DNA of 36,278 bases from Firmicutes bacterium UBA5201 (GCA_002412775.1 DHVT01000018.1:1-36278), one strand, 5' to 3'; counted from the first letter of the stretch, positions 1 through 7,782 are shown. Numbers and translations are program-made. Notes: generated by a model from the sequence alone, not told the origin.

Positions 1-153
1 GAACTTCTGGAACTTCTGGAACTTCTGGAACTTCTGGAACTTCTGGAACTTCTGGAACTTCTGGAACTTCTGGAACTTCTGGAACTTCTGGAACTTCTGG
101 AATTTCTGGAACTTCTGGAACTTCTGGAACTACTGGAACTTCTGGAACTACTG
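1..153. repeat. 9-bp in-frame tandem repeat (17 copies visible)
   Basis: The plus-strand unit GAACTTCTG is repeated head to tail without indels. Units 1 to 11 (positions 1-99) are identical. The next six include one GAATTTCTG and two GAACTACTG variants. On the minus strand each unit encodes Glu-Val-Pro, with Glu-Ile-Pro or Val-Val-Pro in the variants. The array touches base 1, so its full length is unknown. Perfect identity at the distal end and variation at the proximal end suggest recent expansion. It is coding, not a CRISPR. Confidence 0.97.
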
Positions 154-547
154 GATCTTCCCCAACTTGATAGAAAATTCTTACATTAGATATACTAGGT
201 GGTTTTCCACTATTTCCCGCATGAGGAAGATCTTTATTGGTTACACTAAAATATGCAATGCTGTCAATAATGTTAACTTGATCATGATTTAAATAAATTG
301 TTGGTGCACTTGCAGATCCACCTTTTACAATAATTGCATAATTATTATTTGGAGAATAATCTTTAATTATAAATTCATGTACTGAAACTTCACCTGGTTT
401 GAAATCCTCGAGAAATTCATAACCTTCAACTTCTTTTACATTACCTCCTGGAGTTTCGGGTTGAGATGAAAATGATAATGGTGATATCACTATTGCGATA
501 CTTAATATGAAACTTAGTACAGACATTAGTTTTTTTTGCTTTTTCAT
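1..547 (-). CDS. Secreted protein with Pro-Glu-Val repeat tail (C-terminus outside window)
   Basis: The frame opens at ATG 547 behind AAAGGAAGG and stays open to the window edge, so the C-terminus is missing. I translated it by eye. It begins MKKQKKLMSVLSFILSIAIV, a typical Sec signal peptide with a Lys-rich start and a hydrophobic core, ending near residue 27. About 100 residues of unrecognised globular sequence follow. Then comes a Pro-Glu-Val / Pro-Val-Val tail of at least 17 three-residue units, still running at the edge. Such tails often span the Gram-positive cell wall ahead of a sorting signal, but no anchor can be seen here. A c-di-GMP-II riboswitch lies in its leader, which suggests a surface protein made when c-di-GMP is high. 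The molecular function is unknown. Confidence 0.85.
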   Translation of the reverse strand, partial: MKKQKKLMSVLSFILSIAIVISPLSFSSQPETPGGNVKEVEGYEFLEDFKPGEVSVHEFIIKDYSPNNNYAIIVKGGSASAPTIYLNHDQVNIIDSIAYFSVTNKDLPHAGNSGKPPSISNVRIFYQVGEDPVVPEVPVVPEVPEVPEIPEVPEVPEVPEVPEVPEVPEVPEVPEVPEVPEV

Positions 548-580
548 AATAGTTATCCTTCCTTTTAAAATTGTCCAAAG

Positions 581-662
581 AAAGATCGGTTGCACTAATT
601 GCTCCCTCCATCTCAAGTGCCCATATACAAGATGGAATTCTCAGCATCCTTTGCCTTTTCGT
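581..662 (-). promoter_or_regulatory. Cyclic-di-GMP-II riboswitch in the leader of the PEV-repeat protein
   Basis: Read on the minus strand, the leader contains GGGCACTTGA and, 16 nt later, AGTGCAACCGA. This is the conserved core of class II c-di-GMP riboswitches. The pairing layout also fits: CCATCT before the core pairs with AGATGG just after CACTTG, GCACT pairs with AGTGC, and a closing P1 can form between AAAGG (near 658) and TCTTT (581-585). The ATG lies about 35 nt downstream. The P1 3' strand (TCTTTCTTT) is also complementary to the AAAGGAAGG ribosome binding site. Ligand-stabilised P1 would therefore free the site, implying an ON switch acting on translation. The class call is from remembered consensus; the ON mechanism is inference. 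Confidence 0.9.
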
Positions 663-699
663 GTTATGTAACCTGCCATTTGTGTTGCCTAGTTTGCAT

Positions 700-948
700 T
701 CATCCTATTTTTGTTGCTGATTTGCCTTGCCATGTGCGTTTTGTCTCACTTGTTTTTTTCTCCGTCGCAACCGCTTGATCCATGAGTGACAGCAGTTCCA
801 GTGCACTTCTGAAATGGACCTTTTCACCTGTCTCCAGCCATTGAACGACGCCTTGCCAACTATTGCCTTCCTGTTGATGGATGGAAATCAGAAAGTTTGT
901 GCCACCAACTGAGGATATTTTTTCTGTCTTTTGTATTTTTTTATCCAT
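700..948 (-). CDS. Small conserved-type hypothetical protein, 82 aa
   Basis: The protein starts MDKKIQKTEKISSVGG and contains a compact core (FLISIHQQEGNSWQGVVQWL, then a Ser-Ala-Leu-Glu-Leu-Leu helix). The pattern resembles short cytoplasmic Clostridia proteins of unknown role. I chose ATG 948 because AAAGGAG stands 8 nt upstream. The longer frame to 1017 has no ribosome binding site, and its ATG lies upstream of the start site predicted from a TATAAT at 1016-1021. It follows recR but is separated by a terminator, so it probably has its own promoter. Its stop is about 40 bp before the riboswitch of the next gene, and I see no clear promoter between them, so read-through into the riboswitch leader is possible. 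I cannot assign a function. Confidence 0.8.
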   Translation of the reverse strand: MDKKIQKTEKISSVGGTNFLISIHQQEGNSWQGVVQWLETGEKVHFRSALELLSLMDQAVATEKKTSETKRTWQGKSATKIG

Positions 949-1015
949 ATTAGCACGACTCCTTTTGCAGGTAACAGATAAAAGATTGATTGACTTGTTT
1001 CCCTTTATTGATTTC

Positions 1016-1070
1016 ATTATATAGGTCGGCTGTCACACGGAGCGAAAATCCTTGTGACATTCTTGTGACA
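1016..1070 (-). promoter_or_regulatory. Candidate activator-dependent promoter of the 82-aa gene
   Basis: A perfect TATAAT (minus, 1021-1016) has no matching -35 box. In its place are two direct repeats of TGTCACAAG (minus strand; plus 1051-1059 and 1062-1070) spaced 11 bp apart, and an inverted TGTGACA copy (plus 1031-1037). Relative to a start near 1009 the direct repeats centre at about -46 and -57, on the same helical face. This is a usual place for an activator. No regulator is identified. Confidence 0.5.
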
Positions 1071-1084
1071 CGGTGTATTTTTGC

Positions 1085-1117
1085 ACAAAAAAAAGACGGG
1101 TGCATTTTGCAACCGTC
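1085..1117 (-). terminator. Rho-independent terminator after recR
   Basis: On the minus strand GACGG-T-TGCA pairs with TGCA-C-CCGTC (nine pairs, one mismatch, AAA-type loop), followed by eight T. It starts about 20 nt after the recR stop and ends the dnaX-ebfC-recR transcript. Confidence 0.88.
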
Positions 1118-1137
1118 ACGTTTTTATTTCAAACTCA

Positions 1138-1734
1138 CTATAATGTTCTCCTACCTTCTATGGCTTTTGCCAACGTCACCTCATCAGCGTACTCAAGGTC
1201 GCCTCCGACAGGTATGCCGTGTGCGAGTCTTGACACTTTGATATCCGTGCCTTTGAGGAGTTTTGAAATGTACATTGCAGTAGCCTCGCCTTCGATGGAA
1301 GGGTTGGTGGCAACGATCAGTTCTTTTGTTTCATCATTTTGCAGTCTCAAAATCAGTTCCCTGATCTTGATTTCGTTTGGACCGATGCCCTCCATGGGAG
1401 AAATCGCACCATGCAAGACGTGGTAATAGCCGTGAAACTCTTTTGTGTTCTCAATCGCAAGCAGATCTCTCGGTGATTCGACAACGCACATGATATACGG
1501 ATCTCTCTTTTGGTCGTTGCAGATATCGCACAGGGTCTCTTCCGTTAGATTGAAACATCGCTCACAAAAATGTACTTTTCTTTTTGCGTCCATGATGGCT
1601 TCCGCAAATTGGACAGCTTCACTGGCATCCAGGTTGATGATGTGGAATGCCAAACGTTGTGCTGTTTTTCTGCCTACTCCGGGCAGTCTTGCAAACTCAT
1701 CGATCAGCCGGCTGATGGCTGGGATATATTTCAT
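1138..1734 (-). CDS. recR: Recombination mediator protein RecR
   Basis: RecR is a DNA-clamp protein that works with RecO, and often RecF, to load RecA onto gapped DNA. The 198-aa length is normal. An N-terminal helix-hairpin-helix region (LPGVGRKTAQRLAFHI, about residues 18-33) is followed by a C4 zinc finger (CERC ... CDIC, about 57-72), then a Toprim domain starting at the YIMCVVE segment, and the typical end (TLAKAIEGRRTL). It is 9 bp downstream of ebfC in the widespread dnaX-ebfC-recR order and ends at a terminator. recF, which can act in the same pathway, is at 25018-26127. All diagnostic motifs are present. Confidence 0.98.
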   Translation of the reverse strand: MKYIPAISRLIDEFARLPGVGRKTAQRLAFHIINLDASEAVQFAEAIMDAKRKVHFCERCFNLTEETLCDICNDQKRDPYIMCVVESPRDLLAIENTKEFHGYYHVLHGAISPMEGIGPNEIKIRELILRLQNDETKELIVATNPSIEGEATAMYISKLLKGTDIKVSRLAHGIPVGGDLEYADEVTLAKAIEGRRTL

Positions 1735-1743
1735 CAGACGCCC

Positions 1744-2082
1744 CTAAAACAATCCAGGAACGTTCATACCACCAGTGAGTTTGTCCATACTTTTTGACAT
1801 GGTTTCATCTGCTGTCTTAAGCGCTTCATTGACAGCGACCATGACCAGATCTTGAAGCATTTCAATATCATCAGGATCGACGATTTCAGGCTTGAGTTCA
1901 ATTTTGATGACTTCTTTTCTGCCGTTGACAACCACTTTAATGGCACCACCGCCTGCTGTAGCCTCAAACTCCTGCTCTTCGATTTTTGCTTGCGCTTCCT
2001 GCATTTCCTTTTGCATCTTTTGAACTTGTTTCATCATATTGTTCATGTTTCCAGGGATCATAGGTCCTTTGCCCTTAGCCAT
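1744..2082 (-). CDS. YbaB/EbfC nucleoid-associated protein
   Basis: This is a 112-aa YbaB/EbfC-family protein. The family forms dimers that bind DNA with little sequence preference and is nearly always encoded between dnaX and recR. The Met/Gln-rich N-terminus (NMNNMMKQVQKMQKEMQEAQ) forms the long helix. It is followed by the conserved EATAGGGAIKVVVNG strand region and a second helix (LQDLVMVAVNEAL). The ribosome binding site is AGGAGG, 6 nt before ATG 2082. It sits 22 bp after dnaX and 9 bp before recR in one transcription unit. The family call is firm; its role in this organism is inferred from relatives. Confidence 0.96.
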   Translation of the reverse strand: MAKGKGPMIPGNMNNMMKQVQKMQKEMQEAQAKIEEQEFEATAGGGAIKVVVNGRKEVIKIELKPEIVDPDDIEMLQDLVMVAVNEALKTADETMSKSMDKLTGGMNVPGLF

Positions 2083-2104
2083 AATTATCCTCCTAAAATC
2101 TTTT

Positions 2105-3709
2105 TTATTTTATTTCAAGCACATTCTTATAATCCTTAAAATAGTCCATAATTTGTGCTTCTTCACTGTCCTTGTTTTCAACTTGTTCTGTTGCCACCTC
2201 ATAATCGAGTGTCAACGATTTTTTGACGAGTTTGCTCGCCAGCCCATTCAGATACTCCGTGTTGGATGTATTGACGAGAAGGCTTAGGAACATTTTATTC
2301 TCTGGTGCTATGGAAACCATGCATTTGTCGCCTTTGAGCAAAATCGGTTCAGATTTTTCCAGAATCGGATGGAGCCCTTTCTTTTCACTTTTCAGTGTCT
2401 CAATAAAAGTCTGCCATATGCTTTTCACATTTTCAAGTGAAATTTCCTGATCTGTGAATTCTATGAATTCTTCGACTTTCTCAGCCTCAGTCACAACCGG
2501 TTTGATTGGTTCGGATGCTTTTGGAAGTTCTCTGGGAACAGATGGGACAAGTTGACCCGTCGCGAGTGTTTTTTCAATTTTTTCGATTCTCTCCATCATG
2601 GCGTCAAAGTTCACTTCCACTTCAGGATTGATCAGTTTGATGATGGTCGCTTCAAAAACAATCCGTTTGTTCTGCGAATATTTCATGGATTTTGAAAGAT
2701 CAATGAGCAAATCCAGGCTGCGTGTGATTTGAGTCGGTGTGATTGTGCCAACGACGTCCACAAGGGACTGAATATACTCTTCAGACGCATTGATCAAAGC
2801 ATTATAATTGTTTTCCACCATTTTGACTATCAACAAATCCCTATACACTTCAATCAATCCATTTAGAAATTGATTGAGGTCCTTGCCCTGTTTAAGGACG
2901 TTGTCCACGGTCATGAGCGATTCAGAGGTCTGCTTCGTGGTGAGAAATTGGACCAAAAGAACAATTTGTGTCTTTTCTACAACGCCTAGCACATCCACCA
3001 CGTTTTCTATGGTGAGGCGGTTGCCACCAACACTTAGACATTGATCCAAACTGCTGAGAGAATCTCGCACCGCCCCGTCACTTTTTTGTATGATCAGTTT
3101 CAGAGCTTCCTCTTCGTATTCCACTTCAATTTTCTTACAGATATATTCGAGACGTTTCAAGATGTTTTCATAGGAAATGCGTTTGAAATCAAATCTTTGA
3201 CACCTGGAAAGAATCGTGGCTGGTATCTTCTGAGCTTCTGTCGTCGCCAAAATGAATATGACATATTCAGGAGGTTCCTCCAGCGTCTTGAGCAGTGCAT
3301 TGAATGCACCTTGGGACAGCATATGAACCTCGTCGATGATATAGACCTTGTATTTTCCTTTGGAGGGCGCAAATTTAACATGTTCACGCAATTCACGGAT
3401 GTCATCCACGCTGTTGTTGGATGCCGCATCCATTTCCACAACGTCAATGAATTGATCTTCAAGTATGCTCAGACAATTTTCGCAAACGTTGCATGGATTT
3501 CCAGTGGTGTTGTCGAGGCAATTGACCGCTCTGGCGAATATTTTTGCGGTTGACGTCTTTCCTGTCCCCCGCGTGCCTGAAAAAATATAAGCATGTCCAT
3601 AGGTTTTTGATGTGATCTGATTTTTCAGTGGTGAAGTGATATGGTCCTGACCGATGATCTCATCAAAATCAAGTGGCCGCCACTGTCTGTAAAGTGCCTG
3701 ATATGACAT
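2105..3709 (-). CDS. dnaX: DNA polymerase III subunit gamma/tau (clamp loader ATPase)
   Basis: DnaX is the motor of the clamp loader that places the beta clamp (dnaN, 23654) on primed DNA. The AAA+ module is complete: Walker A GTRGTGKTS (about residues 45-53), a four-Cys zinc site (CLDNTTGNPCNVCENC), Walker B IDEVHML, sensor 1 and LSRCQRFDF with the Arg finger. Domain III and a short acidic linker with a C-terminal tau-like region follow. I start it at ATG 3709 (MSYQALYRQWRP), which has AAGGAG 8 nt upstream and matches the family N-terminus. The longer frame to 3787 is not used. The first 41 bp overlap the 3' end of the upstream HD-GYP gene, an unusually long overlap. The protein is 534 aa. 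I saw no obvious frameshift site for a separate gamma form. Confidence 0.97.
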   Translation of the reverse strand: MSYQALYRQWRPLDFDEIIGQDHITSPLKNQITSKTYGHAYIFSGTRGTGKTSTAKIFARAVNCLDNTTGNPCNVCENCLSILEDQFIDVVEMDAASNNSVDDIRELREHVKFAPSKGKYKVYIIDEVHMLSQGAFNALLKTLEEPPEYVIFILATTEAQKIPATILSRCQRFDFKRISYENILKRLEYICKKIEVEYEEEALKLIIQKSDGAVRDSLSSLDQCLSVGGNRLTIENVVDVLGVVEKTQIVLLVQFLTTKQTSESLMTVDNVLKQGKDLNQFLNGLIEVYRDLLIVKMVENNYNALINASEEYIQSLVDVVGTITPTQITRSLDLLIDLSKSMKYSQNKRIVFEATIIKLINPEVEVNFDAMMERIEKIEKTLATGQLVPSVPRELPKASEPIKPVVTEAEKVEEFIEFTDQEISLENVKSIWQTFIETLKSEKKGLHPILEKSEPILLKGDKCMVSIAPENKMFLSLLVNTSNTEYLNGLASKLVKKSLTLDYEVATEQVENKDSEEAQIMDYFKDYKNVLEIK

Positions 3710-5573
3710 TTCTTTCTCCTTGCTGATCGTCAATGATGGTTTGAATGATCTCTCTATTTTCTTCAATGAGCTTTTCAATAATTTCAATAATGTCGGGATG
3801 GAACTGCTTCCCTTTATATTGGATCAATTCTTTCAAAGCGTCGTCAATACTTCGAGCATGCGAGTACGATCTGGCCGATGTAATGGCGTCGAACGCGTCC
3901 GCGGCTCCAATGATCGCAGCGAACAGTGGAAGTTCTTCCAGAGCATGTGTCGGGTAACCCCGAAGGTCAAAGCGCGCATGATGGTAAAGGATGCCTTCAC
4001 GGATGTCATCGCGCAAATGTATCGTATCCAAAATTTGTATCCCTTTTTCGGGATGAAGCTTCATGACTTCATATTCTTCGTTGGAGAGCTTTCCTCTCTT
4101 GATCAGAATATCCTGGTCTATTCCAATTTTGCCAACATCATGCAAAAGACCTGAAATTTCAACATTCTCAATCTCTTCATTACTATAGCCCATTTTTTTT
4201 GCTATTTCAACTGCAAATCTGGACACTCGTCTGGAGTGGCCTTCCGTGTATTTGTCTTTTGCCTCGATGACACTGACAAGCGCTTCGATGGTGTTGAAAT
4301 ACTGTCTTCTCAGCTTTTCATAGATGATGGCACGCTGAACCACTATGGATGCTTGATTGTTGAACATTCTAAGAATGTTGTAGTCATTGATTTTGATTTC
4401 CTGGACTAGTCCTATGCACATGATGGCGATGACTTTGCCTTCCACCTCCAGAGGTGCGAAAGCCATGTATTTGACAAAATCTCCAAGTTCGGAATCCTGC
4501 TTCTCAATTTTGACTTCAAGAGTATTGAGCCAAGCCTCATCAAAGTTCTTTTCCATTTCGAATTCCAAAAATTCTTCACGCGACAAATTTTTGGAGGTAT
4601 ATGTGACGAGTTCCCATGCGTTTTGATCATTGAGTGTATAAATGCATCCGAGCGAAAGATTAAAAAGATTCTCAAGTCTTTTTACAATGTTTTCGAGCAA
4701 TTCCTCGACACTTCTGTTGCTGATCAACGCTGAGTTGATTTGATTGATGTAGTCCAGTTCTTTTTTCTTTCTTATAATACGGCTTTGAAGTGTGATTTCA
4801 TCCCCGATGGATTTTCCGACACAAAGATAGGACCCATCCGACAGTTTAATGGTCTTGAAGCTTACGTATTCAAATGCGCCACCATCGTGGTTCCTATACC
4901 ATATTCTTAAAAACATGGGTTCTTCGTTGGCTTGAAACAGAGCGGTGATTTTTGGCCCGTTTTCCTCGTTTCCACCTTGATAGAAGTCACTGAATGATTT
5001 CCCGATGCATTCTTTTTTGGAATAACCCAATCTGGATATGAAAAGTTCGTTCACATCCAAGACCACACCATGTGTATCCAATCTGACCAACAGTTGATCC
5101 GAGAACCCGGAGAGATTGCGATTAATGGTATCCTGCAATTCATAAGCTGTCGTGTTCAGCTGTTTTTCAATGTTAAGTTCGGCGGTTTTTGCTTTGAGTC
5201 TATTGATTTCCTCTTCCAACAAAGCGCTGTCTTTTTCCATCTGAGAACCGACGTTCAGTGCGAATTGCATGGAGCGAATCAATTTGACCAGTCGCTCCTC
5301 TCCATTGTTGAGAGGTTCCATTGCCTTGATCTGCTCAATCTGTTCTTCATGGTTCATGTCCAGCATCTTTGTGATTCGATTGCTTTTCTTGATCCTCATC
5401 AACATGAGTTTGTTCCAGACAAAGAAAATAAAGCCCTGAATAAGTACATAAACGGCTATAAAATCCGGTCTAAACACTCCACTTTCTTGAATGAACAACA
5501 CCGCAGTAAGTGGGAGCAACATATAAAGCATGGTCGTCATATTAAACTTGAAACTCAGTTGCATCTTCATCAT
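3669..5573 (-). CDS. Membrane PAS-GAF-HD-GYP protein, probable c-di-GMP phosphodiesterase
   Basis: This 634-aa protein has two N-terminal membrane helices (about residues 12-55), a coiled coil, a PAS domain (about 155-265), a GAF domain (about 280-415) and a C-terminal HD-GYP domain (about 425-600). The catalytic signature is intact: GHSRRVSRFA, LLHDVGKIGI, HPEKG, YHHARFDLRGYP and GAADAFDAI. HD-GYP enzymes degrade c-di-GMP to pGpG or GMP. It lies 11 bp after another HD-type gene of the same architecture, so the two are probably co-transcribed and may act together. Its end overlaps dnaX by 41 bp, coupling it to the clamp-loader operon. A weak GAGG precedes the start; a second ATG follows at once. 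The sensed signal is unknown. Confidence 0.93.
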   Translation of the reverse strand: MMKMQLSFKFNMTTMLYMLLPLTAVLFIQESGVFRPDFIAVYVLIQGFIFFVWNKLMLMRIKKSNRITKMLDMNHEEQIEQIKAMEPLNNGEERLVKLIRSMQFALNVGSQMEKDSALLEEEINRLKAKTAELNIEKQLNTTAYELQDTINRNLSGFSDQLLVRLDTHGVVLDVNELFISRLGYSKKECIGKSFSDFYQGGNEENGPKITALFQANEEPMFLRIWYRNHDGGAFEYVSFKTIKLSDGSYLCVGKSIGDEITLQSRIIRKKKELDYINQINSALISNRSVEELLENIVKRLENLFNLSLGCIYTLNDQNAWELVTYTSKNLSREEFLEFEMEKNFDEAWLNTLEVKIEKQDSELGDFVKYMAFAPLEVEGKVIAIMCIGLVQEIKINDYNILRMFNNQASIVVQRAIIYEKLRRQYFNTIEALVSVIEAKDKYTEGHSRRVSRFAVEIAKKMGYSNEEIENVEISGLLHDVGKIGIDQDILIKRGKLSNEEYEVMKLHPEKGIQILDTIHLRDDIREGILYHHARFDLRGYPTHALEELPLFAAIIGAADAFDAITSARSYSHARSIDDALKELIQYKGKQFHPDIIEIIEKLIEENREIIQTIIDDQQGERNVISGTLQTVAAT

Positions 5574-5584
5574 TACAGCCTCAT

Positions 5585-7381
5585 TTATTGGTAAACACTT
5601 TTTATTATGTTATCAGGTTCATTTAATATCGCGCCAAGAATCTTAAGAAACTGACTGGAGTAAATGATGTTGCTCTTTTCATTCAGCTGTTCCATGGCAG
5701 ATTCCATGGATTCAATTTTGAATTCCGTATTGAGCAACCAGTCCAAATCATTGGCAATCCTTATGATTTGAGCATAATAGGGTTGTTCGGTAAGTTCAGG
5801 ATCACTATTGTTTCTCAGGTCATAATCCAGATGATGGTACTCGATCCCTTCCAGAACATCTTTGCTCAAACCTACTTTTTCAATCATACGTCTTCCGATT
5901 CTACTATGGTAATGAATATCCTTCAAATCCTCATTGTCGTAATCTGATGACAATTTTCCGACGTCGTGCAATAGTCCTGCCATATAAATCTCATCGATTT
6001 CATGCTCATTCAGATATAGTTTTTCAGCAATCGCCCTACAAATCTCTGCAACTCTCCTCGAGTGGCCGCTGAACCATTCCGAATTGATTTCAGATGCGGT
6101 CACAAAAGCTTCAACAGTCTTGAAATAGTTGGATTTGAGCTGATCATACAGCAATATCTTTTCAAGTGCTATCGTAAGATTGATGGATATGGCTTCAAAC
6201 AGCGTCAGATTTTCCGTATTGAATTCATTGTCACTGACTATGGACATGATTCCAAAAGTCTTCTTATAATTGGCAAGTGGAATATATGCGATTTTTCCGC
6301 CTTTCCTCACGACATTCTCGACATCGGGATCGTTGAATAAAAGGTCTTCAACTCTGTTGATGAAAATCATTCTATTCTCATTGTAGGCATAACCCATATG
6401 AGACAACTCGGCTTCAACTTTGCTTTTAAGTATGAACTCTTTGCTGTAACCACTTAACGCTTTTATCTCCAATTCGTTATTATCATTCAACAATCTGATG
6501 GTTGTCGAATTCAAATTGTTCAAAAACGCGATTTTGTCGAGAGCCTCTTGAAGCGTCCCGCTGATTGTACTTCTACCGATGATTATTTTCCCGATCTCAT
6601 TGATGACATGGAGATCTCTACTTTTCCTTAGGTAATTCTGATTCATTTTCTTTTCAAAATCTGTGGATTTCGAGGAATATAAAATGTATTTCACCGTATC
6701 GTTTTCGAATATACGAATGGACTTCCCTTCAAGTGCCAAATTGCCACTGTCCTCTTTGAATCGATACAATATACTGCCGAAATTCCTCTTATTGAATATT
6801 TCCATTTGATCTTCAGATATTTCAAGAAAATCCATCAAATTGCATATTTTTTTTCCTTTGCTTACATTGTTCTTGAATGCGCTGTTGATGAACTGGATCT
6901 GACCATGTGCATCTGTGATCCAAATTCTTTGAGGCAACAGATTCGCAAGCGCATCAAAAAAGTGTATGGCGTATTCTTTTTTATCCTTTAATGTTTTGAC
7001 ATCCGAATCGAGTGCCGACGACACCTTTTGTATGTTTTTCAGTTGGACTTCATAGTTCAACAGTTCCTCTTTTTGTTCTGCGATACTGAGCATTTTTTCT
7101 TCTTGTTCGTTTCTAAGTTTTTCAAATTTCAACTGGACTTGTTGTCGATCTTTGTCCCTGAACAGCATGTCTTTTATGCCGACAAATCTATTGAAATGAA
7201 GAATTTCCCTTTTTATCGCATATGTCATTCCAAATGCACCAAGAAGAATAATTCCTAATGACACATTAAGTCCTCTTGCGTTATAGGAAAGATTGAAGAC
7301 CCTCAACTGGACAACGATGGCTGAAAGGACTACAAGACCATAGATCAAACTTAGAAGCATGATATTCTGTTTTCTTTCCAA
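5585..7381 (-). CDS. Membrane sensor protein with degenerate HD-GYP domain
   Basis: This 598-aa protein has two membrane helices (about 8-58), a coiled coil (about 75-125), a PAS-like region (about 135-235), a GAF-like domain (about 260-400) and a C-terminal HD domain (about 410-560). The metal ligands of the HD core look kept (GHSRRVAE, LLHDVGK, HYHSRIG, EYHH). The GYP motif is gone: HHLDYDLRNNS stands where the neighbour has HHARFDLRGYP, and the later ADAFDA segment is IANDLDWLL. It may therefore bind rather than cleave c-di-GMP, or have changed substrate. The start is TTG 7381, behind GGGGGTG with 7-nt spacing; the next Met is too far from any ribosome binding site. A sigma-A promoter lies just upstream. 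Confidence 0.88.
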   Translation of the reverse strand: MERKQNIMLLSLIYGLVVLSAIVVQLRVFNLSYNARGLNVSLGIILLGAFGMTYAIKREILHFNRFVGIKDMLFRDKDRQQVQLKFEKLRNEQEEKMLSIAEQKEELLNYEVQLKNIQKVSSALDSDVKTLKDKKEYAIHFFDALANLLPQRIWITDAHGQIQFINSAFKNNVSKGKKICNLMDFLEISEDQMEIFNKRNFGSILYRFKEDSGNLALEGKSIRIFENDTVKYILYSSKSTDFEKKMNQNYLRKSRDLHVINEIGKIIIGRSTISGTLQEALDKIAFLNNLNSTTIRLLNDNNELEIKALSGYSKEFILKSKVEAELSHMGYAYNENRMIFINRVEDLLFNDPDVENVVRKGGKIAYIPLANYKKTFGIMSIVSDNEFNTENLTLFEAISINLTIALEKILLYDQLKSNYFKTVEAFVTASEINSEWFSGHSRRVAEICRAIAEKLYLNEHEIDEIYMAGLLHDVGKLSSDYDNEDLKDIHYHSRIGRRMIEKVGLSKDVLEGIEYHHLDYDLRNNSDPELTEQPYYAQIIRIANDLDWLLNTEFKIESMESAMEQLNEKSNIIYSSQFLKILGAILNEPDNIIKSVYQ

Positions 7382-7414
7382 GTCCTTTCACCCCCTAAAT
7401 AAACCCTTAGTAAA

Positions 7415-7443
7415 ATTATATTCGATTATGCCCTAAATGAAAA
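7415..7443 (-). promoter_or_regulatory. Sigma-A promoter of the HD-GYP pair
   Basis: On the minus strand TTTTCA, a 17-bp spacer and a perfect TATAAT place the start near 7408, giving a leader of about 27 nt to the TTG at 7381. It is preceded by the SRP RNA terminator, so the two HD-GYP genes start a new transcription unit that can run into dnaX. Confidence 0.72.
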
Positions 7444-7456
7444 CCTTCTTTGATAA

Positions 7457-7494
7457 AATAAAAAATCATCACTCTGATTAAAGAATGATGATTT
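7457..7494 (-). terminator. Terminator after SRP RNA
   Basis: AAATCATCA pairs with TGATGATTT (9 bp, loop about 13 nt), followed on the minus strand by TTTATTTT. It begins 8 nt after the SRP RNA 3' end. Confidence 0.85.
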
Positions 7495-7501
7495 CTTAAT
7501 T

Positions 7502-7772
7502 ACGCCGTGCACTCAGTTTCGAAATACCATTATAAGCGTAACCCGAGTAGTTGACTCAAACCAGGAACCCCCGCGGCACATAGGTGTTCAAGCTTACCGC
7601 TGCTTCCTTCCGGATCTGACGGGGTTCACAAGTACCTATTGCGCGGGACCCAATTATCAACATCACTTTCTTGGAGCAGACCCCACAATGGACGCCCTCG
7701 ACTGAGCATCGACCCTGCTATAGCGGATTGCAGGTTACAAGGCACCGCTACCTCCCCGTCTAGCACGGCATA
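7502..7772 (-). ncRNA. ffs: Signal recognition particle RNA, long Firmicutes type
   Basis: The universally conserved SRP helix-8 loop (GTCAGATCCGGAAGGAAGCAG on the minus strand) lies at about 7594-7614. The 5' portion (GCCGTGCTAGACGGGGAGGT, then AACCTGCAATCCGCT) matches the Bacillus Alu domain, and the 3' end (GTGCACGGC) pairs with the 5' GCCGTGC to close helix 1. The length is about 271 nt, as in the B. subtilis scRNA. The RNA forms the SRP with Ffh and delivers nascent membrane and secreted proteins to FtsY. It lies 10 bp after tRNA-Ser and 7 bp further from tadA, as in the tadA-scr-dnaX block of Bacillus. The exact ends are estimated. Confidence 0.97.
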
Positions 7773-7782
7773 GATGATCAAC

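Noticed and set aside
1..153. CRISPR-like regular repeat
   Set aside because: There are no spacers, and the 9-bp units are in frame within a signal-peptide-bearing gene.
3041..3553. 170-aa plus-strand frame opposite dnaX
   Set aside because: It is a shadow of conserved dnaX coding sequence without start signals.
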